Source: Lolium rigidum (lineage: Eukaryota > Streptophyta > Magnoliopsida > Poales > Poaceae). Taken from it: a DNA stretch of 64,000 bases. The DNA is taken from positions 372,001 through 436,000 of the forward strand of contig NW_025900948.1 of assembly GCF_022539505.1 (NCBI RefSeq), written 5' to 3'. The translations under genes and the position numbers were made by a program. Each line of letters starts with the position of its first letter. Within the stretch, counting starts at the first letter, position 1. This document shows positions 44,277 through 56,928 of the stretch, in pieces. Below the pieces are notes generated by a model. The model had not been told where the DNA came from. It did no database searches and saw only the letters and a program-made list of their open reading frames with translations.

Positions 44277-45867
44277 TGATACGCGTACAACACGCGTCCG
44301 TTGGGAACCCCAAGAGGAAGGTGTGATGCGTACAGCGGTAAGTTTCCCTCAGTATGAAACCAAGGTTATCGAACCAGTAGGAGCCAAGAAGCACGTTCAA
44401 GGTTGATGGCGGCGGGATGTAGTGCGGCGCAACACCAGGGATTCCGGCGCCAACGTGGAACCTGCACAACACAACCAAAGTACTTTGCCCCAACGAAACG
44501 GTGAGGTTGTCAATCTCACCGGCTTGCTGTAACAAAGGATTAACCGTATTGTGTGGAAGATGATTGTTTGCAGAAAACAGTAGAACAAGTATTGCAGTAG
44601 ATTGTATTTCGAGTATAGAGAATTGGACCGGGGTCCACAGTTCACTAGAGGTGTCTCTCCCATAAGATAAACGAGCATGTTGGGTGAACAAATTACGGTT
44701 GGGCAATTGACAAATAAAGAGGGCATGACCATGCACATACATATCATGATGAGTATAGTGAGATTTAATTGAGCATTACGACAAAGTACATAGACCGCCA
44801 TCCAAGCATGCATCTATGCCTAAAAAGTCCACCTTCGAGGTTATCATCCGAACCCCCTCCAGTATTAAGTTGCAAAGCAACGAGACAATTGCATTAAGTA
44901 TGGTGCGTAATGTAATCAACAACTACATCCTTAGACATAGCATCAATGTTTTATCCCTAGTGGCAACGAGCACAACACAACCTTAGAACTTTCCGTCCAT
45001 CGTCCAGGTGTCAATGCAGGCATGAACCCACTATCGAGCATAAATACTCCCTCTTGGAGTTACAAGCATCTACTTGGCCAGAGCATCTACTAGTAACGGA
45101 GAGCATGCAAGATCATAAATAACACATAGATATAACTTTGATAATCAACATAACAAATATTCTCTATTCATCGGATTCCAACAAACGCAACATATAGAAT
45201 TACAGATAGATGATCTTGATCATGTTAGGCAGCTCACAAGATCCGACAATGAAGCAGAATGGGGAGAAGACAACCATCTAGCTACTGCTATGGACCCATA
45301 GTCCAGGGGTAGACTACTCACACATCACTCCGGAGGCGACCATGGCGGCGTAGAGTCCTCCGGGAGATGAATCCCCTCTCCGGCAGGGTGCCGGAGGCGA
45401 TCTCCTGGATCCCCCGAGATGGGATCGGCGTTGGCGGCGTCTCTGGAAGGTTTTTCGTATCGTGGCTCTCGGTACTGGGGGTTTCGCGACGGAGGCTTTA
45501 AGTAGGCGGAAGGGCAAGTCAGGAGGCGGCACGAGGGCCCCACACCACAGGGCCGCGCGGCCAGGGGGCGCGCCGCCCTAGGGTTTGGGCACCTCGTGGC
45601 CCCACTTCGTTGACTCTTCGGTCTTCGGAAGCTTCATGGCAAAATAGGACCCCGGGCGTTGATTTCGTCCAATTCCGAGAATATTTCGTTACTAGGATTT
45701 CGAAACCAAAAACAGCTAGAAAACAAGAATCGGCACTTCGGCATCTTGTTAATAGGTTAGTTCCAGAAAATGCACGAATATGACATAAAGTGTGCATAAA
45801 ACATGTAGATAACATCAATAATGTGGCATGGAACATAAGAAATTATCGATATGTTGGAGACGTATCA
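44277..45867 (-). repeat. 3' LTR of Gypsy element 3
   Basis: The minus-strand LTR starts TGATACGTCTCC at 45867 and ends GTACGCGTATCA at 44277. It is immediately preceded on the minus strand by CTAAGCTTGGGGATGC, the presumed polypurine-tract region (plus 45868-45883). Confidence 0.92.
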
Positions 45868-46562
45868 GCATCCCCAAGCTTAGTTCTGCTCGTCCCTAGC
45901 AGGTAAAACGATAACAAAGATAATTTCTGGAGTGACATGCCATCATAATCTTGATCATACTATTTGTAAAGCATATGTAGTGAATGAGCGATCAAAACAA
46001 TGTATATGACATGAGTAAACAAGTGAATCATAAAGCAAAGACTTTTCATGAATAGCACTTCAAGACAAGCATCAATAAGTCTTGCATAAGAGTTAACTCA
46101 TAAAGCAATAATTTAAAGTAAAGGTATTGAAGCAACACAAAAGAAGATTAAGTTTCAGCGGTTGCTTTCAACTTGTAACATGTATATCTCATGGATATTG
46201 TCAACATAGAGTAATATAATAAGTGCAATATGCAAATATGTAGGAATCAATGCACAGTTCACACAAGTGTTTGCTTCTTGAGATGGAGAGAAATAGGTGA
46301 ACTGACTCAACATTGAAAGTAAAAGAATGGTCCTCATAGAGGAAAAGCATCGATTGCTATATTTGTGCTAGAGCTTTGATTTTGAAAACATGAAACAATT
46401 TTGTCAACGGTAGTAATAAAGCATATGTATCATGTAAATTATATCTTATAAGTTGCAAGCCTCATGCATAGTATACTAATAGTGCCCGCACCTTGTCCTA
46501 ATTAGTTTGGACTACCGGATCATCACAATGCACATGTTTTAACCAAGTGTCACAAAGGGGTA

Positions 46563-49500
46563 TGTAGCGGCCCAGAAAAATATCCCTATTAGATTTTTGT
46601 TTGTTATTTTATTTTGTGCATAATCATGGCATCATGCATATTTTTGAACTCCAAAATTATTTTATTAAACCCTATTTTATTTCTAAAATTAATCCCTCTC
46701 TTTGGATGTCAAAATAAAACCTTTTAATTTCTTACAAAATAAACTCTTATGTGGTATATTAACCTCACTTTTCTTTCTTCTTAGTTATATAAAAATTATT
46801 TTCAAACTAAACAAACTGAGTTTTGTTCCCAATAACATGCAAGAATTTTCCAAGTTTTCCACACAATCTTCCCTCTCTTCTATTTTGTTTCCTGCAAACA
46901 TCTGTGAGAGAAAGAAAGAAGAAGCAGTAGGAAAAGAGAAGAGAAGAATCAACCAGCAGCTCATTTACATGACCGATCGTTTTTGTTGCCAAGCAAAAGT
47001 ATCTCAATCTTGTCATCTTCCTCACATGGTCAGGCACGCTGCGTGACCTCGCCAACCATCCAGGTCACATGCTCCCTTCCTTCTTTACCTTTCCTTCACC
47101 GAGACCCCAGCAAACCCTAGTCCGCCTCCCCACATCGCGCCGCCACCATGCCCCCTCTGTTTTCCCCCTCTCCCACGAAGCAGCGAAGAATAGACAGGAA
47201 ATTCAGTTAAAGGTTCAGAGAAAACCACCGCGAGCTTCGGCCAAACTCGTCGTCGCCCCACTGCTCCGGCCATCCTCCGACGCCGTCGACCTCGTTCTCG
47301 GTTTTGTGGTAACCTGAACTTCCTCCCATACATCTCCTCGTTCTCCTCGTCACTCTCGTTCATACCGTCGTCGTTGACCGCCGTACTTCCTCGCAGATGC
47401 TCGTTGCCGGCCCTTCTCCGGTGGTCCTCCGGTGCAAGCTCCGTCTGTTCGTGGTGCCCTTGTCACAGCGCTTCTTCCCCAACCTCCGTCTTGACCTGGG
47501 TCGCCCCCAGCCGTCACACCCGTGCTCGATTGCGGCTCCTCGCGCCACTGCCGCCGTTCTTTATTCAGTTTCGTCAGACAAAGAAGCACCACGCGGGAGC
47601 ATCCTCAACTCCCCAACTCCTGCAACTGCACGCCTCACGGCCAAGTTCTGCTCCGGCCGCTTCATCCCGCCCGTCTCTGCAAGATCCTCTTCCGTCGGCA
47701 GCACTCGTCGCGTTCTTCTCGTGTCCGTCGCGCGGCAGGTAGCACCAAGTCCATCTTTTCCCACCATACTTTGTTCAACACCGATGCATAGCCCAGCTGG
47801 CCTGTTCCTTTGTTTTCAGTCGATCGATCTACCTGCTAGCTAAGCAACCACGTCAAACGATCCAGCAGCATGGCTGCCTGTTTCAGCTAGCGATCTCACG
47901 ATCTGGTTGATCCAGCAGTCTGCTTGCTTGGTAGTTTGATTAGCTACATGATCTCTGTTTTATACTCAACTTCTTGCACTCTATCATAATCAAAAACTGA
48001 ACCTGCAGCGCAGTGATCTGCTGTTTGTACTGCTTACTTCTTGTGTCTTTTCAGAAACAAAACCCAGCACGTTCTGGTGGACACTGCTTTTAATTCTTTT
48101 CCAATTCAAATGCAAATCTATTCTTGACTTTTGATTATAAATTCAAATGCAAATGTTTTATATATGAAAGTTTATCAGAAAAATGCACTGAATCTAAATA
48201 TGACATTCATATGTCGTTTTGCACATTGCATCATGTCATGAACGTGGTAGTTTGCATCGCACCTAATAATCAAACGTGGAGTATTTGACAATTGTCGGAT
48301 ATGATTTTCCGCTCCATTTAATTTGTATAGCTCACGTATGCCATGTCTTGCCATGCTAATAACATTTAATATGCGGGGTAGATAAACAACTCGAACCTAA
48401 TAATTATGTGTTGGGGTTTCGACTCCGCTTAAATTGGATAAGTGCATCGCATCATCTTTGCCATGTTATGCATACCATCTTGATCATGCTGGATCTTATT
48501 TATCCGTAGTAGTAAGATGTGCATCCGTTGGTTGTTGTAGCGCTTTGCTTCTTCCCGGATAGGATCACGAAGTGGTGTTGTGAGATACGACAAGTTCTCC
48601 GGATGTTCCTCGGCAAGCTTTAACAGGCAAGCATTTCCCAATACTTCGCCCTCGCGAAGTCGCTCACCTATTTTATTTTGCCTTCTCCCTCATGCTAGCT
48701 TTAAGTTGCGTTCTTGTCACGTGTCCTTTCCACTTGTTACCTCAAGCAGCCTATATTGCCTCCACCAATCACCTACAGCTATTGTTTGGTTATCGGGCAT
48801 GCCTTGCGAGTCGTAGTGCATGCTAGTGCTATTATATCTCGTTACCGTTACCGCTATCTTATCGGTTATCTGTTGGGAAACATGACACATGGTTTATGGA
48901 TATATCTGTTGAGGGTATCATGGTTACTTGTTAATAGTTGTTAGCGGAGACATCGGTGGGTCAGTTGCTCGTTTTATGACGGCTCACTTGTGTTTCCATG
49001 AAACCTAGGATCCCGAGTTCTTGTTATCTGTTCCGAGACTGAGCGCTCTAACCACACGTGGGTATGTTTCTGGGTCTCCCCTCGACCACTGCTCGAATCT
49101 ACAGCTTTGTCCAGTGGCCACAACTAGTTCGTAATGTTTTACCATTTGTTGTTGCGTGCATGCCAGCCTGTTACTTATTTACTTTGGGAAGCCCATGGGT
49201 GCCTTGTATCCCTTGTTTCTGGTATGCACGTATAGGTCGTGGAGCCTCTGCGAAGTGGTTTATCGCCCCAGTGTGTGTTTAAACCACCTAGCACGTTGAC
49301 ACACATAGCTAAGTCCGCTTCGGAGATACGGCCGGACTTCGATACGGGTTCAACTTGGTTAGGTGGCTTCCTGGACATTGTTGTCGTGAAGGAGAGTACG
49401 AGTCGTGATTTCCACCTGTCGCAAGTGGTTTGATCGTGCGTGTGGGCACATTTGGGCACCCCTGCAGGGTTACATCTTATCGATAAGCCGTGTCCGCGGT

Positions 49501-50343
49501 TATGGACGACTTGGAGCTGTATGACTCGACCATAGACAACTTACACCTGTTGTTTTCCATACTAATAACTTGCGTAGTAAGTTAGCACAACTTAAATAAT
49601 AACTGGTTAAAACTTGACAACCGTGTGAGTGTCTTTGTAAGTACTTCCTTGCGAGGGGGGAACGCATCGGCTGTGTTATGTTTGCAGAGTATAGAACTGT
49701 TAGTTTATGCGCTCTCTCACCTTTCTCTGTTTAGACGAATGTTGTAGAGTGTCTCTATAGGTTTTTAGTGCTTGCGCGCTGCCGCTTAACCCCACCATAT
49801 TGCCTATGACGTTCCTCTTGCGTCCTCTAAGTCCCCTGCGTGCCTCAAGTACAAAGGACGACTGGTTGACGAACGCTTATACGTCTTGAAGTCTTGTTAA
49901 GTACGAACCCGTACTTATTGTCGCTTCTACGGGATATAACTGGGCAGGTATGAAGACCGGTACGATGAAGGCGACGTTAGCAAGGTTACCCTTCCGGCTT
50001 GGCCTGGGCAGGGTTATGGACGCCACTTGGTTATCTTCAGGACTCTTAGTCCAATTTGTATCTTGTCCGTACTCGGACGTATTCGATCTTCTGTATGATT
50101 TGGATCTTTGTATGTATCTATTTGTATCTTGACTCGTTGGAGTCGTTGTTGTAATATATCGGTTTCTTGTGGGCTCTATTGTAATCCTCTTGTAATGATT
50201 ACTACTCGTGATTGATTCCACCCACATCGTGTGCATGCTTCGGCGTGTACGAGGCGCTTGGTGGTGCGTCTCCTAAAATCGATATCGTGCGGATTTCGGC
50301 GGATTCGCTGGGATCCTCATGGTACCGGTTTTGGGGCGTCACA
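46563..50343. mobile_element. Solo LTR, 3781 bp, chromovirus-like ends
   Basis: It begins TGTAGCGGCCC and ends GGGGCGTCACA, short imperfect inverted ends with TG...CA, and is flanked by a perfect 5-bp duplication GGGTA (46558-46562 and 50344-50348). Element 3 and element 2 sequence shows the uninterrupted site near 57634. There is no primer binding site, gag or pol inside and no internal direct repeat, so I interpret it as a solo LTR rather than a full element. The length and TGTRRCGxCCC / GGGGYGTCACA ends are those I associate with long-LTR chromoviruses (Tekay-type). The GC-rich part at 47050-47850 has frames of up to 148 codons without domains. Confidence 0.82.
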
Positions 50344-50348
50344 GGGTA

Positions 50349-52245
50349 CCTCTATGCCGCCTGTACAAAGGTCTAAGGAGAAAGCTCGCATTGGATTTCT
50401 CGCTATTGATTATTCTCAACTTAGACATCCATACCGGGACAACATAGACAACAGATAATGGACTCCTCTTTTATGCATAAGCATGTAACAACAATTAATA
50501 ATTTTCTCATTTGAGATTGAGGATATATGTCCAAAGCTGAAACTTCCACCATGGATCATGGCTTTAGTTAGCGGCCCAATGTTCTTCTCTAACAATATGC
50601 ATGCTTAACCATAAGGTGGTAGATCGCTCTTACTTCGGACAAGACGAACATGCATAGCAACTCACATGAAATTCAACAAAGAGTAGTTGATGGCGTCCCC
50701 AGTAAACATGGTTATCGCACAACAAGCAACTTAATAAGAGATAAAGTGCATAATGATATATTCAATACCACAATAGTTTTTAAGCTATTTGTCCCATGAG
50801 CTATATATTGCAAAGGTGATGATGGAATTTTAAAGGTAGCACTCAAGTAATTTACTTTGGAATGGCGGAAAATACCATGTAGTAGGTAGGTATGGTGGAC
50901 ACAAATGGCATAGTGGTTGGCTCAAGTATTTTGGATGCATGAGAAGTATTCCCTCTCGATACAAGGTTTAGGCTAGCAAGGCTTATTTGAAACAAACACA
51001 AGGATGAACCGGTGCCAGTAAAACTCACATAAAAGACATATTGAAAACATTATAAGACTCTACACCGTCTTCCTTGTTGTTCAAACTCAATACTAGAAAT
51101 TATCTAGACCTTAGAGAAACCAAATATGCAAACCAAATTTTAGCATGCTCTATGTATTTCTTCATTAATGGGTGCAAAGCATATGATGCAAGAGCTTAAT
51201 CATGAGCATAACAATTGCCAAGTATCACATTACCCAAGACATTTATAGCAATTACTACATGTATCATTTTCCAATTCCAACCATATAACAATTTAACGAA
51301 GAAGAAACTTCGCCATGAATACTATGAGTAGAAACTAAGGACATACTTGTCCATATGCTACAGACGGAGCGTGTCTCTCTCCCATAAAGTGAATGCTAGG
51401 ATCCATTTTATTCAAACAAAACAAAAAACAAAAACAAACCGACACTCCAAGCAAAGCACATAAGATGTGATGGAATAAAAATATAGTTTCGGGGGAGGAA
51501 CTCGATAATGTTGTCGATGAAGAAGGGGATGCCTTGGGCATCCCCAAGCTTAGACGCTTGAGTCTTCTTAGAATATGCAGGGGTGAACCACCGGGGCATC
51601 CCCAAGCTTAGAGCTTTCACTCTCCTTGATCATGTTGCATCATACTCCTCTCTTGATCCTTGAAAACTTCCTCCACACCAAACTCGAAACAACTCATTAG
51701 AGGGTTAGTGCACAATAAAAATTAACATGTTCAGAGGTGACACAATCATTCTTAACACTTCTGGACATTGCATAAAGCTACTTGGACATTAATGGATCAA
51801 AGAAATTCATCCAACATAGCAAAAGAGGCAATGCGAAATAAAAGGCAGAATCTGTCAAAACAGAACAGTTCGTATTGACGAATTTTAAAATGGCACCAGA
51901 CTTGCTCAAATGAAAATGCTCAAATTGAATGAAATTTGCGTACATATCTGAGGATTACTCACGTAAATTGGCATAATTTTCTGAGTTACCTACAGAGAAT
52001 TTTGTCCAGATTCGTTACAGCAAAGAAATCTGAAACTGCGCAGTAATCCAAATCTAGTATGAACTTTTCTATCAACGACTTTACTTGGCACAACAAAACA
52101 CAAAACTAAGATAAGGAGAGGTTGCTACAGTAGTAAAAAACTTCCAAGACACAAAATAAAAACAAAGTACTGTAGGTAAAAACATGGGTTGTCTCCCATA
52201 AGCGCTTTTCTTTAACGCCTTTCAGCTAGGCGCAGAAAGTGTGTA
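50349..52245 (-). other. Non-coding 3' internal region of element 3
   Basis: It matches 57640-59540 of element 2 and 1 to about 1450 of element 1. It contains GCATCCCCAAGCTTAG at 51538-51553 and 51596-51611, the first forming the right arm side of a hairpin (arms GGGGATGCC and GGCATCCCC, 51525-51545). No pol domain was found on either strand. Confidence 0.8.
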
Positions 52246-54362
52246 TCAAGTATTATCAAGAGATGAAGTGTCAACATCATAATTTGTTCTCATAATAGAA
52301 TCAAAAGGTAACTTCATTCTCTTTCTAGGGAAGTCTTCCATACCTTTCTTGAGAGGAAATTGATATTTAATATTACCTTCCTTCATATCAATGATAGCAC
52401 CAACGAGTTCGAAGAAAAGGTCTTCCCAATATAATGGGACAAGATGCATTGCATTCAATATCCAAGACAACAAAATCAACGGGGACAAGGTTATTGTTAA
52501 CGGTAATGCGAACATTATCAACTTTACCCAAAGGTTTCTTTGTAGAATGATCAGCAAGATTAACATCCAAATAACAATTTTTCAGCAGTGGCAAGTCAAG
52601 CATATCATAAATTTTCTTAGGCATAACAGAAATACTTGCACCAAGATCACATAAAGCATTACAATCAAAATATTTAACCTTCATCTGAATGATGGGCTCC
52701 CAACCATCCTCTAGCTTTTTAGGAATAGAGGCTTCGCGCTCTAGTTTCTCTTCTCTAGCTTTTATGAGAGCATTTGTAATATGTTGTGTGAAAGCCAAAT
52801 TTATAGCACTAGCATTAGGACTTTTAGCAAGTTTTTGCAAGAACTTTATAACTTTAGAGATGTGGCAATCATCAAAATTCAAACCATTATAATCTAAAGC
52901 AATGGGATCATCATCCCCAATGTTGGAAAAAATTTCAGCGACTTTATCACGAGGCGGTTTCAACGGTTTTAGCGGTTTCGAGCGGTTTCTCGCGCTTTGC
53001 ATTAGAAGTGGAAACATTGCTAACACCAATTCTTTTATTATTATTAGTAGGAGGTGCAGCAACATGTGTAGCATTAGCATTACTAGTGGTGGTAATAGTC
53101 CAAACTTTAGCTACATTCTTCTCTTTAGCTAGTTTTTCATTTTCTTCTCTATCCCACCTAGCACGTAGTTCAGCCATTAATCTTATATTCTCATTAATTC
53201 TAACTTGGATGACATTTGCTGTAGTAACAATTTTATTATGATGATTCTCATTAGGCATAACTTTCGATTTCAAAAGATCAACATCAGCAGCAAGACTATC
53301 GACTTTAGAAGCAAGTATATCAATTTTCCCAAGCTTTTCTTCAACAGATTTGTTAAAAGCAGTTTGTGTACTAATAAATTCTTTAAGCATAGCTTCAATT
53401 CCAGGGGGTGAATTCCTATTATTGTTGTAAGAATTCCCATAAGAATTACCATAGCCGTTGCCATTATTATAAGGATATGGCCTATAGTTGTTACTAGAAT
53501 TGTTCTGGTAAGCATTGTTGTTGAAATTATTATTTTTAATGAAGTGCACATCAACATGTTCTTCTTGTGCAACCAATGAAGCTAATGGAAAATTATTAGG
53601 ATCAATATTAGTCCTATCATTCACAAGCATAGACATAATAGCATCAATCTTATCACTCAAGGAAGAGGTTTCTTCGACAGAATTTACCTTCTTACCTTGT
53701 GGAGCTCTTTCCGTGTGCCATTCAGAGTAGTTGATCATCATATTATCAAGAAGCTTTGTTGCTTCACCAAGAGTGATGGACATAAAGGTACCTCCAGCAG
53801 CTGAATCCAATAAATTCCGTGAAGAAAAATTTAGTCCTGCATAGAAGGTTTGGATGATCATCCAAGTAGTCAGTCCATGGATTGGGCAATTTTTAACCAA
53901 AGATTTCATTCTTTCCCAAGCTTGAGCAACATGTTCAGTATCTAATTGTTTAAAATTCATTATGCTACTCCTCAAAGATATAATTTTAGCAGGGGGTTAA
54001 TATCTATCAATAAAAGCATCCTTGCATTTAGTCCATGAATCAATACTATTCTTAGGCAGAGATAGCAACCAATCTTTAGCTCTTCCTCTTAATGAGAAAG
54101 GGAACAATTTTAATTTTATAATGTCACCATCTACATCCTTATACTTTTGCATTTCACATAATTCAACAAAATTATTGAGATGGGCAGCAGAATCATCAGA
54201 ACTAACACCAGAAAATTGCTCTCGCATAACAAGATTCAGTAAAGCAGGTTTAATTTCAAAGAATTCTGCTGTAGTAGCAGGTGGAGCAATAGGTGTGCAT
54301 AAGAAATCATTATTATTTGTGGTTGTGAAGTCACACAACTTAGTATTTTCAGGGTTGGCCAT
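52246..54362 (-). pseudogene. Gag-protease gene of Gypsy element 3 (broken)
   Basis: The start is Met 54362 (MANPENTKLCDF). A retrotransposon gag domain (LKLFPFSLRGRAKDWLLSLP) occupies about the first 120 codons. Next come a linker with Asn/Tyr-rich repeats (near 53450-53540), a coiled-coil-like part, and a retropepsin-like domain with CDLGASISVMPKKIYDML near 52620 and CPIILGRPFLRT near 52420. The end is SSLDNT-stop at 52246. Breaks are a TAA at 53997-53999, length changes at 52949-52992 and a one-base insertion at 52404-52407. The catalytic motif reads DLGA, as in the Athila lineage, rather than DTG or DSG. No zinc knuckle is apparent, and no pol follows. Confidence 0.85.
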
Positions 54363-54586
54363 TTTAGCAACGAGTAAATAAAGCAAACTAGATAAAGTAA
54401 ATGCAAGTAACTAATTTTTTTGTGTTTTTGATATAGCAAACAAGATAGCAAATAAAGTAAAACTAGCAACTAATTTTTTTTGTATTTTGATTTAGTGCAG
54501 CAAACAAAGTAGTAAATAAAACTAAGCAAGACAAAAACAAAGTAAAGAGATTGAGAAGTGGAGACTCCCCTTGCGGCGTGTCTTGA

Positions 54587-54607
54587 TCTCCCCGACAACG
54601 GCGCCGA
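54587..54607 (-). other. Primer binding site of Gypsy element 3
   Basis: The minus strand reads TCGGCGCCGTTGTCGGGGAG, separated by 12 bases from the LTR end (54620). It differs by one base from the tRNA-Asp-type site seen in element 1. Confidence 0.8.
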
Positions 54608-54619
54608 GAAAAGGCTGCT

Positions 54620-56211
54620 TGATACGCGTACAACACGCGTCCGTTGGGAACCCCAAGAGGAAGGTGTGATGCGTACGGCGGCAAGTTTCCCTCGGTATGA
54701 AACCAAGGTTATCGAACCAGTAGGAGCCAAGAAGCACGTTGAAGGTTGATGGCGGCGGGATGTAGTGCGGCGCAACACCGGGGATTCCGGCGCCAACGTG
54801 GAACATGCACAACACAACCAAAGTACTTTGCCCCAACGAAACGAGTGAGGTTGTCAATCTCACCGGCTTGGTGTAACAAAGGATTAACCGTATTGTGTGG
54901 AAGATGATTGTTTGCGAGAAAACGAGTAGAACAAGTATTGCAGTAGATTGTATTTCGAGTATAGAGAATTAGACCGGGGTCCACGGTTCACTAGAGGTGT
55001 CTCTCCCATAAGATAAACAGCATGTTGGGTGAACAAATTACAGTTGGGCAATTGACAAATAAAGAGGGCATGACCATGCACATACATATCATGATGAGTA
55101 TAGTGAGATTTAATTGGGCATTACGACAAAGTACATAGACCGCCATCCGAGCATGCATCTATGCCTAAAAAGTCCACCTTCGAGGTTATCATCCGAACCC
55201 CTCCGGTATTAAGTTGCAAAGCAACGGACAATTGCATTAAGTATGGTGCTTAATGTAATCAACAACTACATCCTTAGACATAGCATCAACGTTTTATCCC
55301 TAGTGGCAACGACACAACACAACCTTAGAACTTTACGTCACTCGTCCCGGTGTCAATGCGAGGCATGAACCCACTATCGAGCATAAATACTCCCTCTTGG
55401 AGTTACAAGCATCTACTTGGCCAGAGCATCTACTAGTAACGGAGAGCATGCAAGATCATAAACAACACATAGATATAACTTTGATAATCAACATAACAAG
55501 TATTCTCTATTCATCGGATCCCAACAAACGCAACATATAGAATTACGGATAGATGATCTTGATCATGTTAGGCAGCTCACAAGATCCGACAATGAAGCAC
55601 AATGGGGAGAAGACAACCATCTAGCTACTGCTATGGACCCATAGTCCGGGGGTAGACTACTCACACATCACTCCGGAGGCGACCATGGCGGCGTAGAGTC
55701 CTCCGGGAGATGAATCCCCTCTCCGGCGGGGTGCCGGAGGCGATCTCTGGATCCCCGAGATGGGATCGGCGTTGGCGGCGTCTCTGGAAGGTTTTCCGTA
55801 TCGTGGCTCTCGGTACTGGGGGTTTCGCGACGGAGGCTTTAAGTAGGCGGAAGGGCAAGTCAGGAGGCGGCACGAGGGCCCCACACCACAGGGCCGCGCG
55901 GCCAAGGGGGGCCGCACCGCCCTAGGGTTTGGGCACCTCGTGGCCCCACTTCGTTGACTCTTCGGTCTTCTGGAAGCTTCGTGGCAAAATAGGACCCTGG
56001 GCGTTGATTTCGTCCAATTCCGAGAATATTTCGTTACTAGGATTTACGAAACCAAAAACAGCAGAAAACAGAAGCGGCACTTCGGCATCTTGTTAATAGG
56101 TTAGTTCCGGAAAATGCACGAATATGACATAAAGTGTGCATAAAACATGTAGATAACATCAATAATGTGGCATGGAACATAAGAAATTATCGATACGTTG
56201 GAGACGTATCG
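54620..56211 (-). repeat. 5' LTR of Gypsy element 3
   Basis: Paired with 44277-45867. The minus-strand end is GTACGCGTATCA at 54620, next to the primer binding site. The minus-strand start reads CGATACGTCTCC where the 3' LTR has TGATACGTCTCC. It carries several CGAG or CTCG variants where the 3' LTR has CAG, CGG or another form (54842, 54915, 54923, 55148, 55359). Confidence 0.92.
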
Positions 56212-56216
56212 GTATT

Positions 56217-56928
56217 CCATATTCATCGGATCCCAACAAACACAACATGTAGCATTACAAATAGATGATCTTGATCATGATAGGCAGCTCACAAGATCTA
56301 ACATGATAGCACAATGAGGAGAAGACAACCATCTAGCTACTGCTATGGACCCATAGTCCAGGGGTGAACTACTCACACATCAATCTGGAGGCGATCATGG
56401 TGATGAACAGTCCTCCGGGAGATGATTACCCTCTCCGGCAGGGTGCCGGAGGTGATCTCCTGAATCCCCCGAGATGGGATTGGCGGCGGCGGCGTCTCTG
56501 GAAGGTTTTCCGTATCGTGGCTCTCGGTACACGGGTTTTCGCGACGAAGGCTATAAGTAGGCGGAAGGGTAGGGTTGGAGGCGGCGCGGGGGCCCCACAC
56601 CATAGGGCGGCGCGGGCCCCACCCAGGCCGCGCGGCCCTGTGGTGTCGGCGCCTCGTCGCCCCACTTCGTATCCCCTTCGGTCTTCTGGAAGCTTCGTGG
56701 AAAAATAAGACCCTGGGCGTTGATTTCGTCCAATTCCGAGAATATTTCCTTTGTAGGATTTCTGAAACCAAATACAGCAGAAAACGACAAGCGGCTCTTC
56801 GGCATCTCGTCAATAGGTTAGTGCCGGAAAATGCATAATAATGACATAAAGTGTGTATAAAACATGTGAGTATCATCATAAAAGTAGCATGGAACATAAG
56901 AAATTATAGATACGTTTGAGACGTATCA
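56217..56928 (-). repeat. 3' LTR of Gypsy element 2, proximal piece
   Basis: The minus-strand LTR starts TGATACGTCTCAAACG at 56928 and runs to the break at 56217. The presumed polypurine-tract sequence lies at 56929-56945. The other piece is 43395-44276. Confidence 0.9.

Larger units (their letters stand above)
44277..56211 (-). mobile_element. Complete Athila-like Gypsy element 3, nested in element 2
   Basis: The LTRs are 44277-45867 (3') and 54620-56211 (5'), about 1.59 kb each. The target-site duplication is GTATT (44272-44276 and 56212-56216), lying in the 3' LTR of element 2. The primer binding site is at 54587-54607, gag-protease at 52246-54362, and a long non-coding region extends to the 3' LTR. 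It is interrupted by a solo LTR (46563-50343); without it the element is about 8.15 kb. Over the first 480 or so aligned bases the LTRs differ by about 11 substitutions plus 4 one-base length changes, so the insertion is fairly recent. The minus-strand 5' terminal dinucleotide is CG instead of TG. Confidence 0.92.

Noticed and set aside
43634..44813. Series of ORFs sharing peptides such as MGETPLVNCGPRS
   Set aside because: The same peptides recur in every LTR of this Gypsy family; they are chance frames in repeated LTR DNA, not a gene family.
47397..47843. 148-codon plus-strand frame in the 3.8-kb solo LTR
   Set aside because: Ser/Pro/Arg-rich, overlapped by other frames, no domain, and inside a unit with clean LTR ends and a target duplication.
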